Assembly: GCA_023419055.1 (NCBI GenBank)
Contig: JAEZYO010000371.1
Coordinates: forward strand, 1-10,852
Reading direction: 5' to 3'
DNA: 10,852 nucleotides
Origin: Pseudomonadota bacterium
GTDB lineage: Bacteria > Myxococcota > Polyangia > Polyangiales > Polyangiaceae
In this document: piece after piece, positions 5,357-10,852 of the stretch
Position numbering within the stretch: position 1 is the first letter of the stretch
Layout of the letters: every line of letters begins with the position of its first letter
The notes under the pieces: model-generated
Seen by the model: only the letters and a program-made list of their open reading frames with translations
Database searches by the model: none
Told to the model about the DNA's origin: nothing
Translations under genes and position numbers: made by a program

Positions 5357-5374
5357 CACTCCTTGCGGCAGGCG
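5357..5374 (+). repeat. dispersed repeat copy in the helicase leader
   Basis: CACTCCTTGCGGCAGGCG matches the segment around 3033-3050 at 16 of 18 positions. It follows the 5320-5348 hairpin. A shorter relative, TTGCGGCAGCTTGCA, is at 5053-5067. Confidence 0.4.
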
Positions 5375-5427
5375 AGCGTACCGGTGGGCCTACCCATAGA
5401 ACTGCCGCGAGACTGAGTCAGAAAAAA

Positions 5428-6789
5428 GTGAATCATCTTCAATCCGGCCGCGCCGAGAGCGCGTCGCCCGTCGTGCAAGCTCCGAAGCTCGCAACGACCC
5501 CTTCCGCCTTCGCCGAGCTCGGCCTCTCCGCTCCCCTCCTTCGAGCGGTTGCCGAAGAGGGCTACTCCTCCCCGACCCCCATCCAACTCAAGGCCATTCC
5601 GAGCGTCGCAGCCGGCAAGGACCTGCTCGGCTCCGCCCAAACCGGCACCGGCAAGACGGCGGCGTTCGTGCTTCCGCTCCTCGAGCGGCTCGCGCGAGCC
5701 GACGGTCACGGCGCCGTCCGAGCGCTCGTGCTCACGCCCACCCGCGAGCTTGCCGCTCAGATCGGCGAGCGCACGCAAGCTTACAGCCGTTACCTCAGGC
5801 TGCGTCACACCGTGATTTACGGCGGCGTGAGCCAGGGCCGTCAGGAGCGCGAGCTCGCGCGCAAGCCCGAGATCGTGGTCGCCACGCCGGGCCGCCTGCT
5901 CGATTTGATGCAGCAGCGCTTCGTTTCGCTCGCGAGCGTCGAGATCTTGGTGCTCGACGAGGCCGACACGATGCTCGACATGGGCTTCATCCACGACGTG
6001 CGCAAGATCGTGGCAGCCGTGCCGCGCAAGCGACAGACCCTGATGTTCTCGGCGACCATGCCTTCTGACATCGAGTCGCTCGCGCGCAGCGTGCTCACCG
6101 ATCCGGTGCGCGTCGCCGTCGCGCCCGTCGCGACCACCGCGGAAACGGTCGAACAATCGGTCCACTTCGTGTCGAAGTCGGACAAGCGCAGCGTGCTCGA
6201 GCAACTGCTCAAGACTTTGTCCGTCGAGCGCGCGCTCGTCTTCACGCGGACCAAACACGGCGCCAACAAGGTGAGCGAGCAGCTTTCGCGTTCCGGCATC
6301 CGCTCGGCGGCGATCCACGGCAACAAGTCCCAGGGCGCCCGCGAGCGAGCGCTCGGCGATTTCCGGAGCGGCAGCGTGCCGGTGCTGGTGGCGACCGACA
6401 TCGCCGCTCGAGGCATCGACGTCGCCGGCGTCTCCCACGTCATCAACTTCGACATCCCGAACGTTCCGGAGACGTACGTGCACCGCATCGGGCGCGCAGG
6501 GCGCGCGGGCGCGAGCGGCGTCGCCATCTCGCTCTGCGACCACGAGGAGCGGAGCTTCCTCGCCGATATCGAGCGTTTGATTCGACGTCGCATCAGCGTC
6601 GCGGACAACAAGGCGTTGCCGCCGCTCCCCCCTCGAGCCCCGGCGCCCGCCGAAGCCGAGGTGCGCCGCGCGGCTCCTCACGGAGGGGCAGCGATGGGTC
6701 AAAGTGCGCCACCGCGGTCCGGCTCGCCGTCCGGTGAGTCGGACGGACCGCGGAAGCGAAGGCGATTTCGGCCCGGCCGACGTCGCTGA
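5428..6789 (+). CDS. rhlE: DEAD-box ATP-dependent RNA helicase, RhlE-like
   Basis: A cytoplasmic ATP-dependent RNA helicase of about 453 residues, probably acting in ribosome assembly, RNA decay or cold adaptation. From the GTG at 5428: Q-motif region 28-53 ([19 protein letters not shown] ... PTPIQ), Walker A AQTGTGKT 70-77, PTREL 104-108, TPGR 153-156, DEAD 177-180 and SAT 208-210. The second RecA domain follows, with [17 protein letters not shown] and [10 protein letters not shown] (the usual Thr of HRIGRTGR is Ala). A Pro/Ala-rich linker and a very basic tail ([12 protein letters not shown]) end the protein, as expected for RNA binding. The start is uncertain: no ATG is available, a GTG at 5476 and a TTG at 5308 are alternatives, and none has a strong ribosome site. 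The gene symbol reflects family resemblance, not proven orthology. Confidence 0.9.
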   Translation: MNHLQSGRAESASPVVQAPKLATTPSAFAELGLSAPLLRAVAEEGYSSPTPIQLKAIPSVAAGKDLLGSAQTGTGKTAAFVLPLLERLARADGHGAVRALVLTPTRELAAQIGERTQAYSRYLRLRHTVIYGGVSQGRQERELARKPEIVVATPGRLLDLMQQRFVSLASVEILVLDEADTMLDMGFIHDVRKIVAAVPRKRQTLMFSATMPSDIESLARSVLTDPVRVAVAPVATTAETVEQSVHFVSKSDKRSVLEQLLKTLSVERALVFTRTKHGANKVSEQLSRSGIRSAAIHGNKSQGARERALGDFRSGSVPVLVATDIAARGIDVAGVSHVINFDIPNVPETYVHRIGRAGRAGASGVAISLCDHEERSFLADIERLIRRRISVADNKALPPLPPRAPAPAEAEVRRAAPHGGAAMGQSAPPRSGSPSGESDGPRKRRRFRPGRRR

Positions 6790-6799
6790 CGGGTTCGTT

Positions 6800-6828
6800 T
6801 TGACGCCAGGTTGAGCGGTCGTTACAAG
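6800..6828 (+). promoter_or_regulatory. sigma-70-type promoter of the iron-related operon
   Basis: TTGACG (6800-6805) and TACAAG (6823-6828) are separated by 17 bp and match the consensus boxes at 5 of 6 and 4 of 6 positions. The expected start point is near 6835, about 10 nt before the GTG at 6845. Confidence 0.5.
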
Positions 6829-6839
6829 CCCGCTGAACC

Positions 6840-6854
6840 TGAAAGTGACTTTCA
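6840..6854. promoter_or_regulatory. 7-1-7 palindrome resembling a Fur-family operator
   Basis: TGAAAGT-G-ACTTTCA is a perfect 15-bp 7-1-7 palindrome that agrees with the Fur box TGATAAT-N-ATTATCA at 10 of 14 arm positions. It overlaps the first start codon and would lie at about +6 to +20 of the predicted promoter, a position suited to repression. The operon it precedes encodes imelysin-type proteins, which are often iron regulated. Confidence 0.5.
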
Positions 6855-7675
6855 ATATCAAAATATCCGCTGGCCTGTTCGCCGTGGCCTTCTCGGCCGC
6901 GGCGCTGCCCGCGCGTGCCACTCCGAGGCCCCTTCCCTTCACCTACCCGGCGGAGACTCTGCCCGAAGGGGTCCTCGAGGCCGAGCAGTACGCAGATCTG
7001 GTGCCGGTGCGGGTGGCTCGCGAAGACGCGGCCAGCACCCAGGCCGTCACCAGCATCCGCTCGGTCCTCCAGACCGAGCTCGAATACGGCATTACTGACC
7101 GACTCGAGCTCGGCTTCTATTTCGCGTTCCGCCAGAGCGCGAGCGCGACCTCCCCGTACCTACAATTCCAGGGAGTGAAGCAGCGCCTGCGCTACGAGCT
7201 CTCCGAGCCCGGCGTGTGGCCCGTGGACGTGGGGCTGTACGGAGAAATCGCCGAGTACCACGACGAGTTCGAGTTCGAGGAGAAGATCCTGCTCTCGAAG
7301 CGCTTCGGGCGCCTCGGTGTCGCGGTCAACCTGTGGGTAGAGCAGGAGTACTACTTCCAGCTCGAAGAGTGGAAGTTCATCTACAACCCGACGGGCGGGC
7401 TCTGGTACGAGTTCAACCCGTCGTTCTCGCTCGGCGCCGAGTACTGGATGCGCGGACGCTTCGACGATCCGGAGCCGACCACGAGCACCACCGGCACTAG
7501 CGACGCGCCGACCGGCACCCGTCACTACGCCGGTCCGACGGTCATGCTCCAGTCGGGCGAGTACTTCACGAGCCTGGGCGCCTACGCCAGGCTCGACAAC
7601 TTGGGCGAAGACGCCGTCGTCGGCGACCAGTTCGGCAAGGTCTGGTTCCGGTGGCTGATCGGGATCCACCTGTGA
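6845..7675 (+). CDS. exported beta-barrel-like outer-membrane protein of unknown function
   Basis: A 276-residue protein with a signal peptide: MTFNIKIS, a hydrophobic core to about residue 20, and a probable cleavage after ALPARA (25). The mature part shows alternating polar/hydrophobic strands rich in Tyr, Trp and Phe, with short turns (LQTELEYGITDRLELGFYFAF, LGVAVNLWVEQEYYF, FSLGAEYWMRGRF). It ends in a strand, FGKVWFRWLIGIHL, as outer-membrane barrels do. There is no TonB box or plug domain, so it is not a TonB-dependent receptor. The GTG start at 6845 has only a weak ribosome site and lies inside the Fur-like palindrome; an in-frame TGA at 6812 rules out a much longer protein. It is first in the operon and overlaps the next gene by 4 bp. 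Specific family not recognised. Confidence 0.75.
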   Translation: MTFNIKISAGLFAVAFSAAALPARATPRPLPFTYPAETLPEGVLEAEQYADLVPVRVAREDAASTQAVTSIRSVLQTELEYGITDRLELGFYFAFRQSASATSPYLQFQGVKQRLRYELSEPGVWPVDVGLYGEIAEYHDEFEFEEKILLSKRFGRLGVAVNLWVEQEYYFQLEEWKFIYNPTGGLWYEFNPSFSLGAEYWMRGRFDDPEPTTSTTGTSDAPTGTRHYAGPTVMLQSGEYFTSLGAYARLDNLGEDAVVGDQFGKVWFRWLIGIHL

Positions 7676-8031
7676 CGGCGACCCGCCTCATCGCCTTCGC
7701 CCTCGCGGGCGTGCTCGCCGCGTGCGGTGGCGGATTGCCCGAGCCCACCAGCGTCGACGCGGAGCGCGTCGGCTCGCGCTGGCCGTCGGTGAAAGTCACG
7801 GACCTCGCAGAGGGGCGCGACCTTTATCAGGGTCGCTGCGCGTCCTGCCATCAACTCTACGAACCTCACGCCTTCACCCCCGAGAAGTGGGAAGTCGAGC
7901 TCGAAGAAATGAGCGCCCGCGCGCGCCTGAGCGAACCGCAAGAGCTCCTCATCCTCCAATACCTGGTTTCCGTCTCCGGCCGGGGCGGAGCGGAGACCGC
8001 TACGAGCCACACGAACGCTCAGGAACAATAG
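7672..8031 (+). CDS. monoheme cytochrome c lipoprotein
   Basis: A 119-residue lipoprotein: the short signal peptide ends in a lipobox with Cys18 (VLAACGGG). One c-type heme site, C56-A-S-C59-H60, lies in GRDLYQGRCASCHQLY, a typical cytochrome c start. Met80 (EEMSARA) is a possible sixth iron ligand. It would sit in the periplasm anchored to a membrane and carry single electrons. The GTG start overlaps the preceding TGA (GTGA, 4 bp), which supports translational coupling; starting earlier would add residues in front of the signal peptide. It lies between the barrel gene and the imelysin gene and may shuttle electrons to or from the di-heme protein encoded downstream. Confidence 0.82.
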   Translation: MTATRLIAFALAGVLAACGGGLPEPTSVDAERVGSRWPSVKVTDLAEGRDLYQGRCASCHQLYEPHAFTPEKWEVELEEMSARARLSEPQELLILQYLVSVSGRGGAETATSHTNAQEQ

Positions 8032-8039
8032 GACCCGTC

Positions 8040-9230
8040 ATGCGCCTCATCCGACACGGCTTGCTCACCGCGCTCTTCTCACTCACCTTCGCGGGCTGCG
8101 GCAGCGACGACGACGACCCCGCTACCCGAGACCTCGACCGAATCATCGACGAGGCAGTCGCGCACTACCCGGATCTCGTGCACGAGAGCTACGAAGACGC
8201 GCTCGCGGGCGCCGAAGAGCTCGACGCGGCGGTGGAAGCGTTCCTGGCCGATCCGAGCGAGGACACGCTGAGCGACGCGCGCGAGGCCTGGCTCGCGAGC
8301 CGCGAGCCGTACCTGCAAACGGAGGTCTACCGCTTCTACGACGGCCCCATCGACAACGCCGACGACGGCCCGGAAGGTCTCATCAACGCGTGGCCGCTCG
8401 ACGAGGCGTACATCGACTACGTCGAGGGCGACGAGGGCGCCGGCATCGTCAACGACACCGAGGTCGAGATCGACGGCGAGACCCTCGAGGACCTGAACGA
8501 GCAAGGCGGCGAGGCCAACATCGCGACCGGCTACCACGCCGTGGAGTTCTTGCTCTGGGGTCAGGATCGAAGCGCGACGGGTCCGGGCGATCGCCCCTAC
8601 ACCGACTACGTCGAGGGCGACGACGCCACGGCCGAGAACGCGGCGCGCCGATCGCTCTACCTCGAGACGGTGTCGGGCCTCATCGGCGAGCACCTGAGCG
8701 ACATGGTGGACGCCTGGGCGCCCGACTCCGATGACAACTATCGGGCGGAGTTCGAGGCGCTCGATCGCAAGGAGGCGCTGGCCAAGATCCTCACGGGCAT
8801 GATCGTCCTCACCGGCTTCGAGACGGGCGGGGAGCGACTGCAGACCGCGCTCGACTCGGGGAGCCAGGAGGACGAGCACTCCTGCTTCAGCGACAACACG
8901 CACCGCGACATGGTCCAGGACGTGCGCGGCATCCAGAACGTGTGGACGGGCAGCTACGAAGATCTCGACGGCAACACGCTGACCGGCACCGGCATCCGCG
9001 ACGTGGTGCGCGCCAAGGACGCCGCGCTCGCGGACGAACTCGACGAGCAGATCGAGAAGAGCCTCGCCGCAGCCGAGGCGCTCGAGCCGCCCTTCGACCA
9101 GGAGATCGAGCCCGACAACGAGGAAGGCAACGCCCGCGTCGAGGCGCTCATCACCTCGCTCCGCGACCAGGAAGAGCTCCTCGAAGAGGTGTTCGTCGCC
9201 TTCGCTCTCACCGTGCCGGTCCCCGAATGA
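8040..9230 (+). CDS. imelysin-family (M75/IrpA-like) lipoprotein
   Basis: A 396-residue exported lipoprotein; the lipobox is LTFAGC with Cys20. The mature part is helix-rich and acidic. It carries the imelysin signature GxHxxE as GYHAVEF at 164-170 (H166, E169), and the stretches YDGPIDNADDGPEGLINAWPLDEAYIDYV and ILTGMIVLTGFETGGERL are typical of the family. Imelysins (peptidase family M75, including IrpA and the EfeO C-terminal domain) are linked to iron uptake; whether they are active proteases is disputed. The start is ATG 8040 with AGGA 7 nt upstream. The stop overlaps the next start (ATGA). Placement beside a COG3488 di-heme protein and a second imelysin matches an arrangement known in Pseudomonas and other proteobacteria. 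Confidence 0.9.
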   Translation: MRLIRHGLLTALFSLTFAGCGSDDDDPATRDLDRIIDEAVAHYPDLVHESYEDALAGAEELDAAVEAFLADPSEDTLSDAREAWLASREPYLQTEVYRFYDGPIDNADDGPEGLINAWPLDEAYIDYVEGDEGAGIVNDTEVEIDGETLEDLNEQGGEANIATGYHAVEFLLWGQDRSATGPGDRPYTDYVEGDDATAENAARRSLYLETVSGLIGEHLSDMVDAWAPDSDDNYRAEFEALDRKEALAKILTGMIVLTGFETGGERLQTALDSGSQEDEHSCFSDNTHRDMVQDVRGIQNVWTGSYEDLDGNTLTGTGIRDVVRAKDAALADELDEQIEKSLAAAEALEPPFDQEIEPDNEEGNARVEALITSLRDQEELLEEVFVAFALTVPVPE

Positions 9231-10678
9231 ACGCGCGGTCGGGCTCCAATCGGCGGCGGCGGGCGAGGGGCACCCCGGGGGCAGCGCTCGCGCTCTTGCT
9301 CACGGCCCCGCTGCTCCTCGCCTGTTCGTCGAACGACGAGAGCCCGAACCAGAGCGTCGGCGCCGACCCCGCCGAGCAATTCCCCGGCGGGGCGACCACC
9401 AACGCTCTCTTGCTCGGCGTGAACGCCTTCACCAAGGCGGCCAGCAACATCACCGAGGAGCACGAGGGCCTCTTCTACTCGGGTAACAGCTTCTTCAATC
9501 AGGGCTGGGTGCAGGCGCCGTCGAGCACCGAGCTCAGAGACGGCCTCGGGCCGCTCTTCAACGCGCGCTCGTGCTCGGCCTGTCACTTCAAGGACGGGCG
9601 CGGCAGCCCTCCGCTCGCCGAGAACGAGGATTTCGTCGGGCTGCTCCTGCGGCTCAGCGTGCCCGGCGAAAGCGAGCACGGAGAGCCCTTGCCCGAGCCG
9701 AACTACGGCGGGCAGCTCCAGCCCTTCTCCATCGCGGACGTCAGGCTCGAGGGTTCGCCCCGCGTCAGCTACGAGATCATCCCGGGCAGTTACGCGGACG
9801 GCGAGAGCTACGAGCTCCTCGCCCCCACCTACAGCGTCGAGGATCTGCGCCACGGCCCGTTCGCGGAAGGCACCATGATTTCGCCGCGCGTCGCCCCGGC
9901 CATGGCCGGTCTCGGGCTGCTCCAGGCGATCTCGCTCGAGCGGCTGGAAGAGCTCGCCGATCCCGACGACGCGGACGGCGACGGGATCTCGGGGCGCATC
10001 AACTGGGTGTGGGACGCGATTCACGAAACGGAGGCGGTCGGGCGCTTCGGCTGGAAGGCGGAGCAGCCCACCGTGCGCCAGCAATCCGCCGGCGCGCTCT
10101 CGGGAGATCTCGGGATCACGAGCAGCCTCTTCTCGGAACAGGACTGCACCCCGAGCGAGGCCGACTGCAGCGAGGCTCCGAGCGGCGGCAGCCCGGAGAT
10201 CACCGACGAGACCCTCGATCGGCTCGAGCTCTACGGCATGTTGATCGGCGTCCCGGTGCGCGAGCGCTGGGACGACGAGCGCACGCTGCGAGGTAAGGCG
10301 CTCTTCACGGAGGCGGGCTGCGCGAGCTGCCACGTCGAGCGGCATACGACCGCGAGCATCGACGGTTTCCCGGAGCTCACGGAGCAGACGATCTATCCGT
10401 ACACGGATCTGTTGCTTCACGATCTCGGCGACGCGCTCGGCGACGGACGCCCCTCGTTCGGCGCGGAGGGCAACGAGTGGCGAACGCCTCCGCTCTGGGG
10501 GCTCCGCTTCTACGAGGTCGTGAACGGACACGACCGGCTGCTCCACGACGGGCGCGCTCGCGGCGTGGCAGAAGCGATCTTGTGGCACGGGGGGGAGGCG
10601 CAGGCAGCGAAGGAAGCTTTCCGCCACCTGAGCCGTGAGGAGCGCGAGCTCCTGGTCGACTTCGTGGAGTCCCTGTGA
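9227..10678 (+). CDS. di-heme thiol oxidoreductase-like lipoprotein (COG3488/DUF1111)
   Basis: A 483-residue exported lipoprotein with a basic start, a hydrophobic core and a lipobox ending at Cys33 (LLLACSS). Two c-type heme motifs are present: C116-S-A-C119-H120 (FNARSCSACHFKDGRG) and C365-A-S-C368-H369 (LFTEAGCASCHVERH). Between them lies DPDDADGDGISGRINWVWD (about 245-263), a Ca-binding-like segment characteristic of the family. The C-terminal stretch WRTPPLWGLRFYEVVNGHDRLLHDGRARG is also typical. This family is related to MauG/bacterial di-heme peroxidases and is usually called thiol oxidoreductase, but its substrate is not established. The ATG overlaps the imelysin stop, and the stop overlaps the next GTG, so the genes are translationally coupled. 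Its job may be redox chemistry on iron in the periplasm or at the outer membrane. Confidence 0.92.
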   Translation: MNARSGSNRRRRARGTPGAALALLLTAPLLLACSSNDESPNQSVGADPAEQFPGGATTNALLLGVNAFTKAASNITEEHEGLFYSGNSFFNQGWVQAPSSTELRDGLGPLFNARSCSACHFKDGRGSPPLAENEDFVGLLLRLSVPGESEHGEPLPEPNYGGQLQPFSIADVRLEGSPRVSYEIIPGSYADGESYELLAPTYSVEDLRHGPFAEGTMISPRVAPAMAGLGLLQAISLERLEELADPDDADGDGISGRINWVWDAIHETEAVGRFGWKAEQPTVRQQSAGALSGDLGITSSLFSEQDCTPSEADCSEAPSGGSPEITDETLDRLELYGMLIGVPVRERWDDERTLRGKALFTEAGCASCHVERHTTASIDGFPELTEQTIYPYTDLLLHDLGDALGDGRPSFGAEGNEWRTPPLWGLRFYEVVNGHDRLLHDGRARGVAEAILWHGGEAQAAKEAFRHLSREERELLVDFVESL

Positions 10679-10852
10679 AGCGACGGGCCTGCGTCTTTGG
10701 AGCGCTCGGTCTCGGAGGCGCGGCCATCCTTCGGGGCGCCGTCGCATGCGGGCCGACCGAGATCAGCGATCGGCGGCGAGAGCTCCTGACCTCGTACGGC
10801 GAGGCCTTTCTGCTCGCCGACTACGCCGAGTTCGAGGCGCTCTGCGTCGAGC
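10675..10852 (+). CDS. lipoprotein, probable second imelysin-family protein, 3' end outside window
   Basis: Only the first 59 residues are in the window. The GTG start overlaps the upstream TGA by 4 bp. A signal peptide (KRRACVFGALGLGG ... GAVAC) ends with lipobox Cys25. The mature start reads RRELLTSYGEAFLLADYAEFEAL, an amphipathic helix resembling the beginning of imelysin domains. The usual operon order in other bacteria (imelysin, DUF1111, imelysin, DUF1513) supports the assignment. The GxHxxE motif would lie beyond the edge, so the call rests on context and a short stretch. Confidence 0.6.
   Translation, partial: MKRRACVFGALGLGGAAILRGAVACGPTEISDRRRELLTSYGEAFLLADYAEFEALCVE

Larger units (their letters stand above)
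4986..5427. other. gene-poor intergenic region with structured repeats
   Basis: No convincing gene is seen here: open frames on either strand lack ribosome sites and family resemblance. The stretch contains a nested inverted repeat at 5083-5138, copies of a TTGCGGCAG-type repeat at 5053-5068 and 5363-5373, and a strong hairpin at 5320-5348. The promoter of the helicase gene should be here, but no clear -35/-10 or -24/-12 pair was found on the plus strand. Confidence 0.5.

Noticed and set aside
5084..5359. Minus-strand open frame of about 91 codons in the intergenic region
   Set aside because: It has no ribosome site or family resemblance, and it spans the 5320-5348 hairpin and most of the 5083-5138 inverted repeat.
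5308..5427. TTG start at 5308 for the helicase
   Set aside because: It would add 40 residues with no family match, encoded across the hairpin and repeat. Related helicases begin close to the Q motif.
5254..6942. Long minus-strand open frame opposite the helicase
   Set aside because: It mirrors the helicase codons, is rich in Arg, Gly and Ala with no recognisable domain, and is a usual artefact in GC-rich genomes.
8954..10747. Long minus-strand open frame opposite the imelysin and di-heme genes
   Set aside because: It is antisense to well-supported genes with heme motifs and signal peptides, and shows no domain of its own.

Overview
The window is GC-rich, with short intergenic gaps, two sigma-54 enhancer-binding proteins (EBPs), lipoprotein c-type cytochromes and GTG starts. 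This suggests a delta-proteobacterial lineage, most likely a member of the Myxococcota (Polyangia/Sandaracinus-like). That placement is an inference from gene style, not from a marker gene.

Left part (1-2990): the 3' part of one sigma-54 EBP gene on the plus strand meets, tail to tail, a second EBP gene on the minus strand, and their 3' ends overlap by 34 bp. The second EBP carries a degenerate receiver-like domain at its N-terminus. Divergent from it lies a small ACT-domain protein gene, preceded by a well-spaced -24/-12 (sigma-54) promoter and by several inverted repeats that could be EBP binding sites.

Middle (2991-4967): three genes encode tandem-CBS (Bateman module) proteins. The first two are divergent (minus then plus); the third is on the minus strand, convergent with the second, and ends in a cysteine-rich putative zinc-binding tail. 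Two of them have close matches to the sigma-54 consensus in front (3652-3667 and 4952-4967, both minus strand), and the third has a weaker match (3752-3767, plus strand). My reading is a compact sigma-54 regulon: one or both EBPs drive small ligand-sensing (ACT and CBS) proteins.

Right-middle (4968-6789): a gene-poor stretch with structured repeats, including a perfect 10-bp-stem hairpin, precedes a RhlE-like DEAD-box RNA helicase gene.

Right (6790-10852): a tightly packed operon with start/stop overlaps encodes an outer-membrane beta-barrel-like protein, a monoheme cytochrome c lipoprotein, an imelysin (M75/IrpA-like) lipoprotein, a COG3488/DUF1111 di-heme protein, and the start of a further lipoprotein that is probably a second imelysin. 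It begins with a sigma-70-type promoter and a perfect 7-1-7 palindrome resembling a Fur box lying over the first start codon. This fits a periplasmic/outer-membrane iron-related system. No tRNA, rRNA, CRISPR array or insertion sequence was seen.
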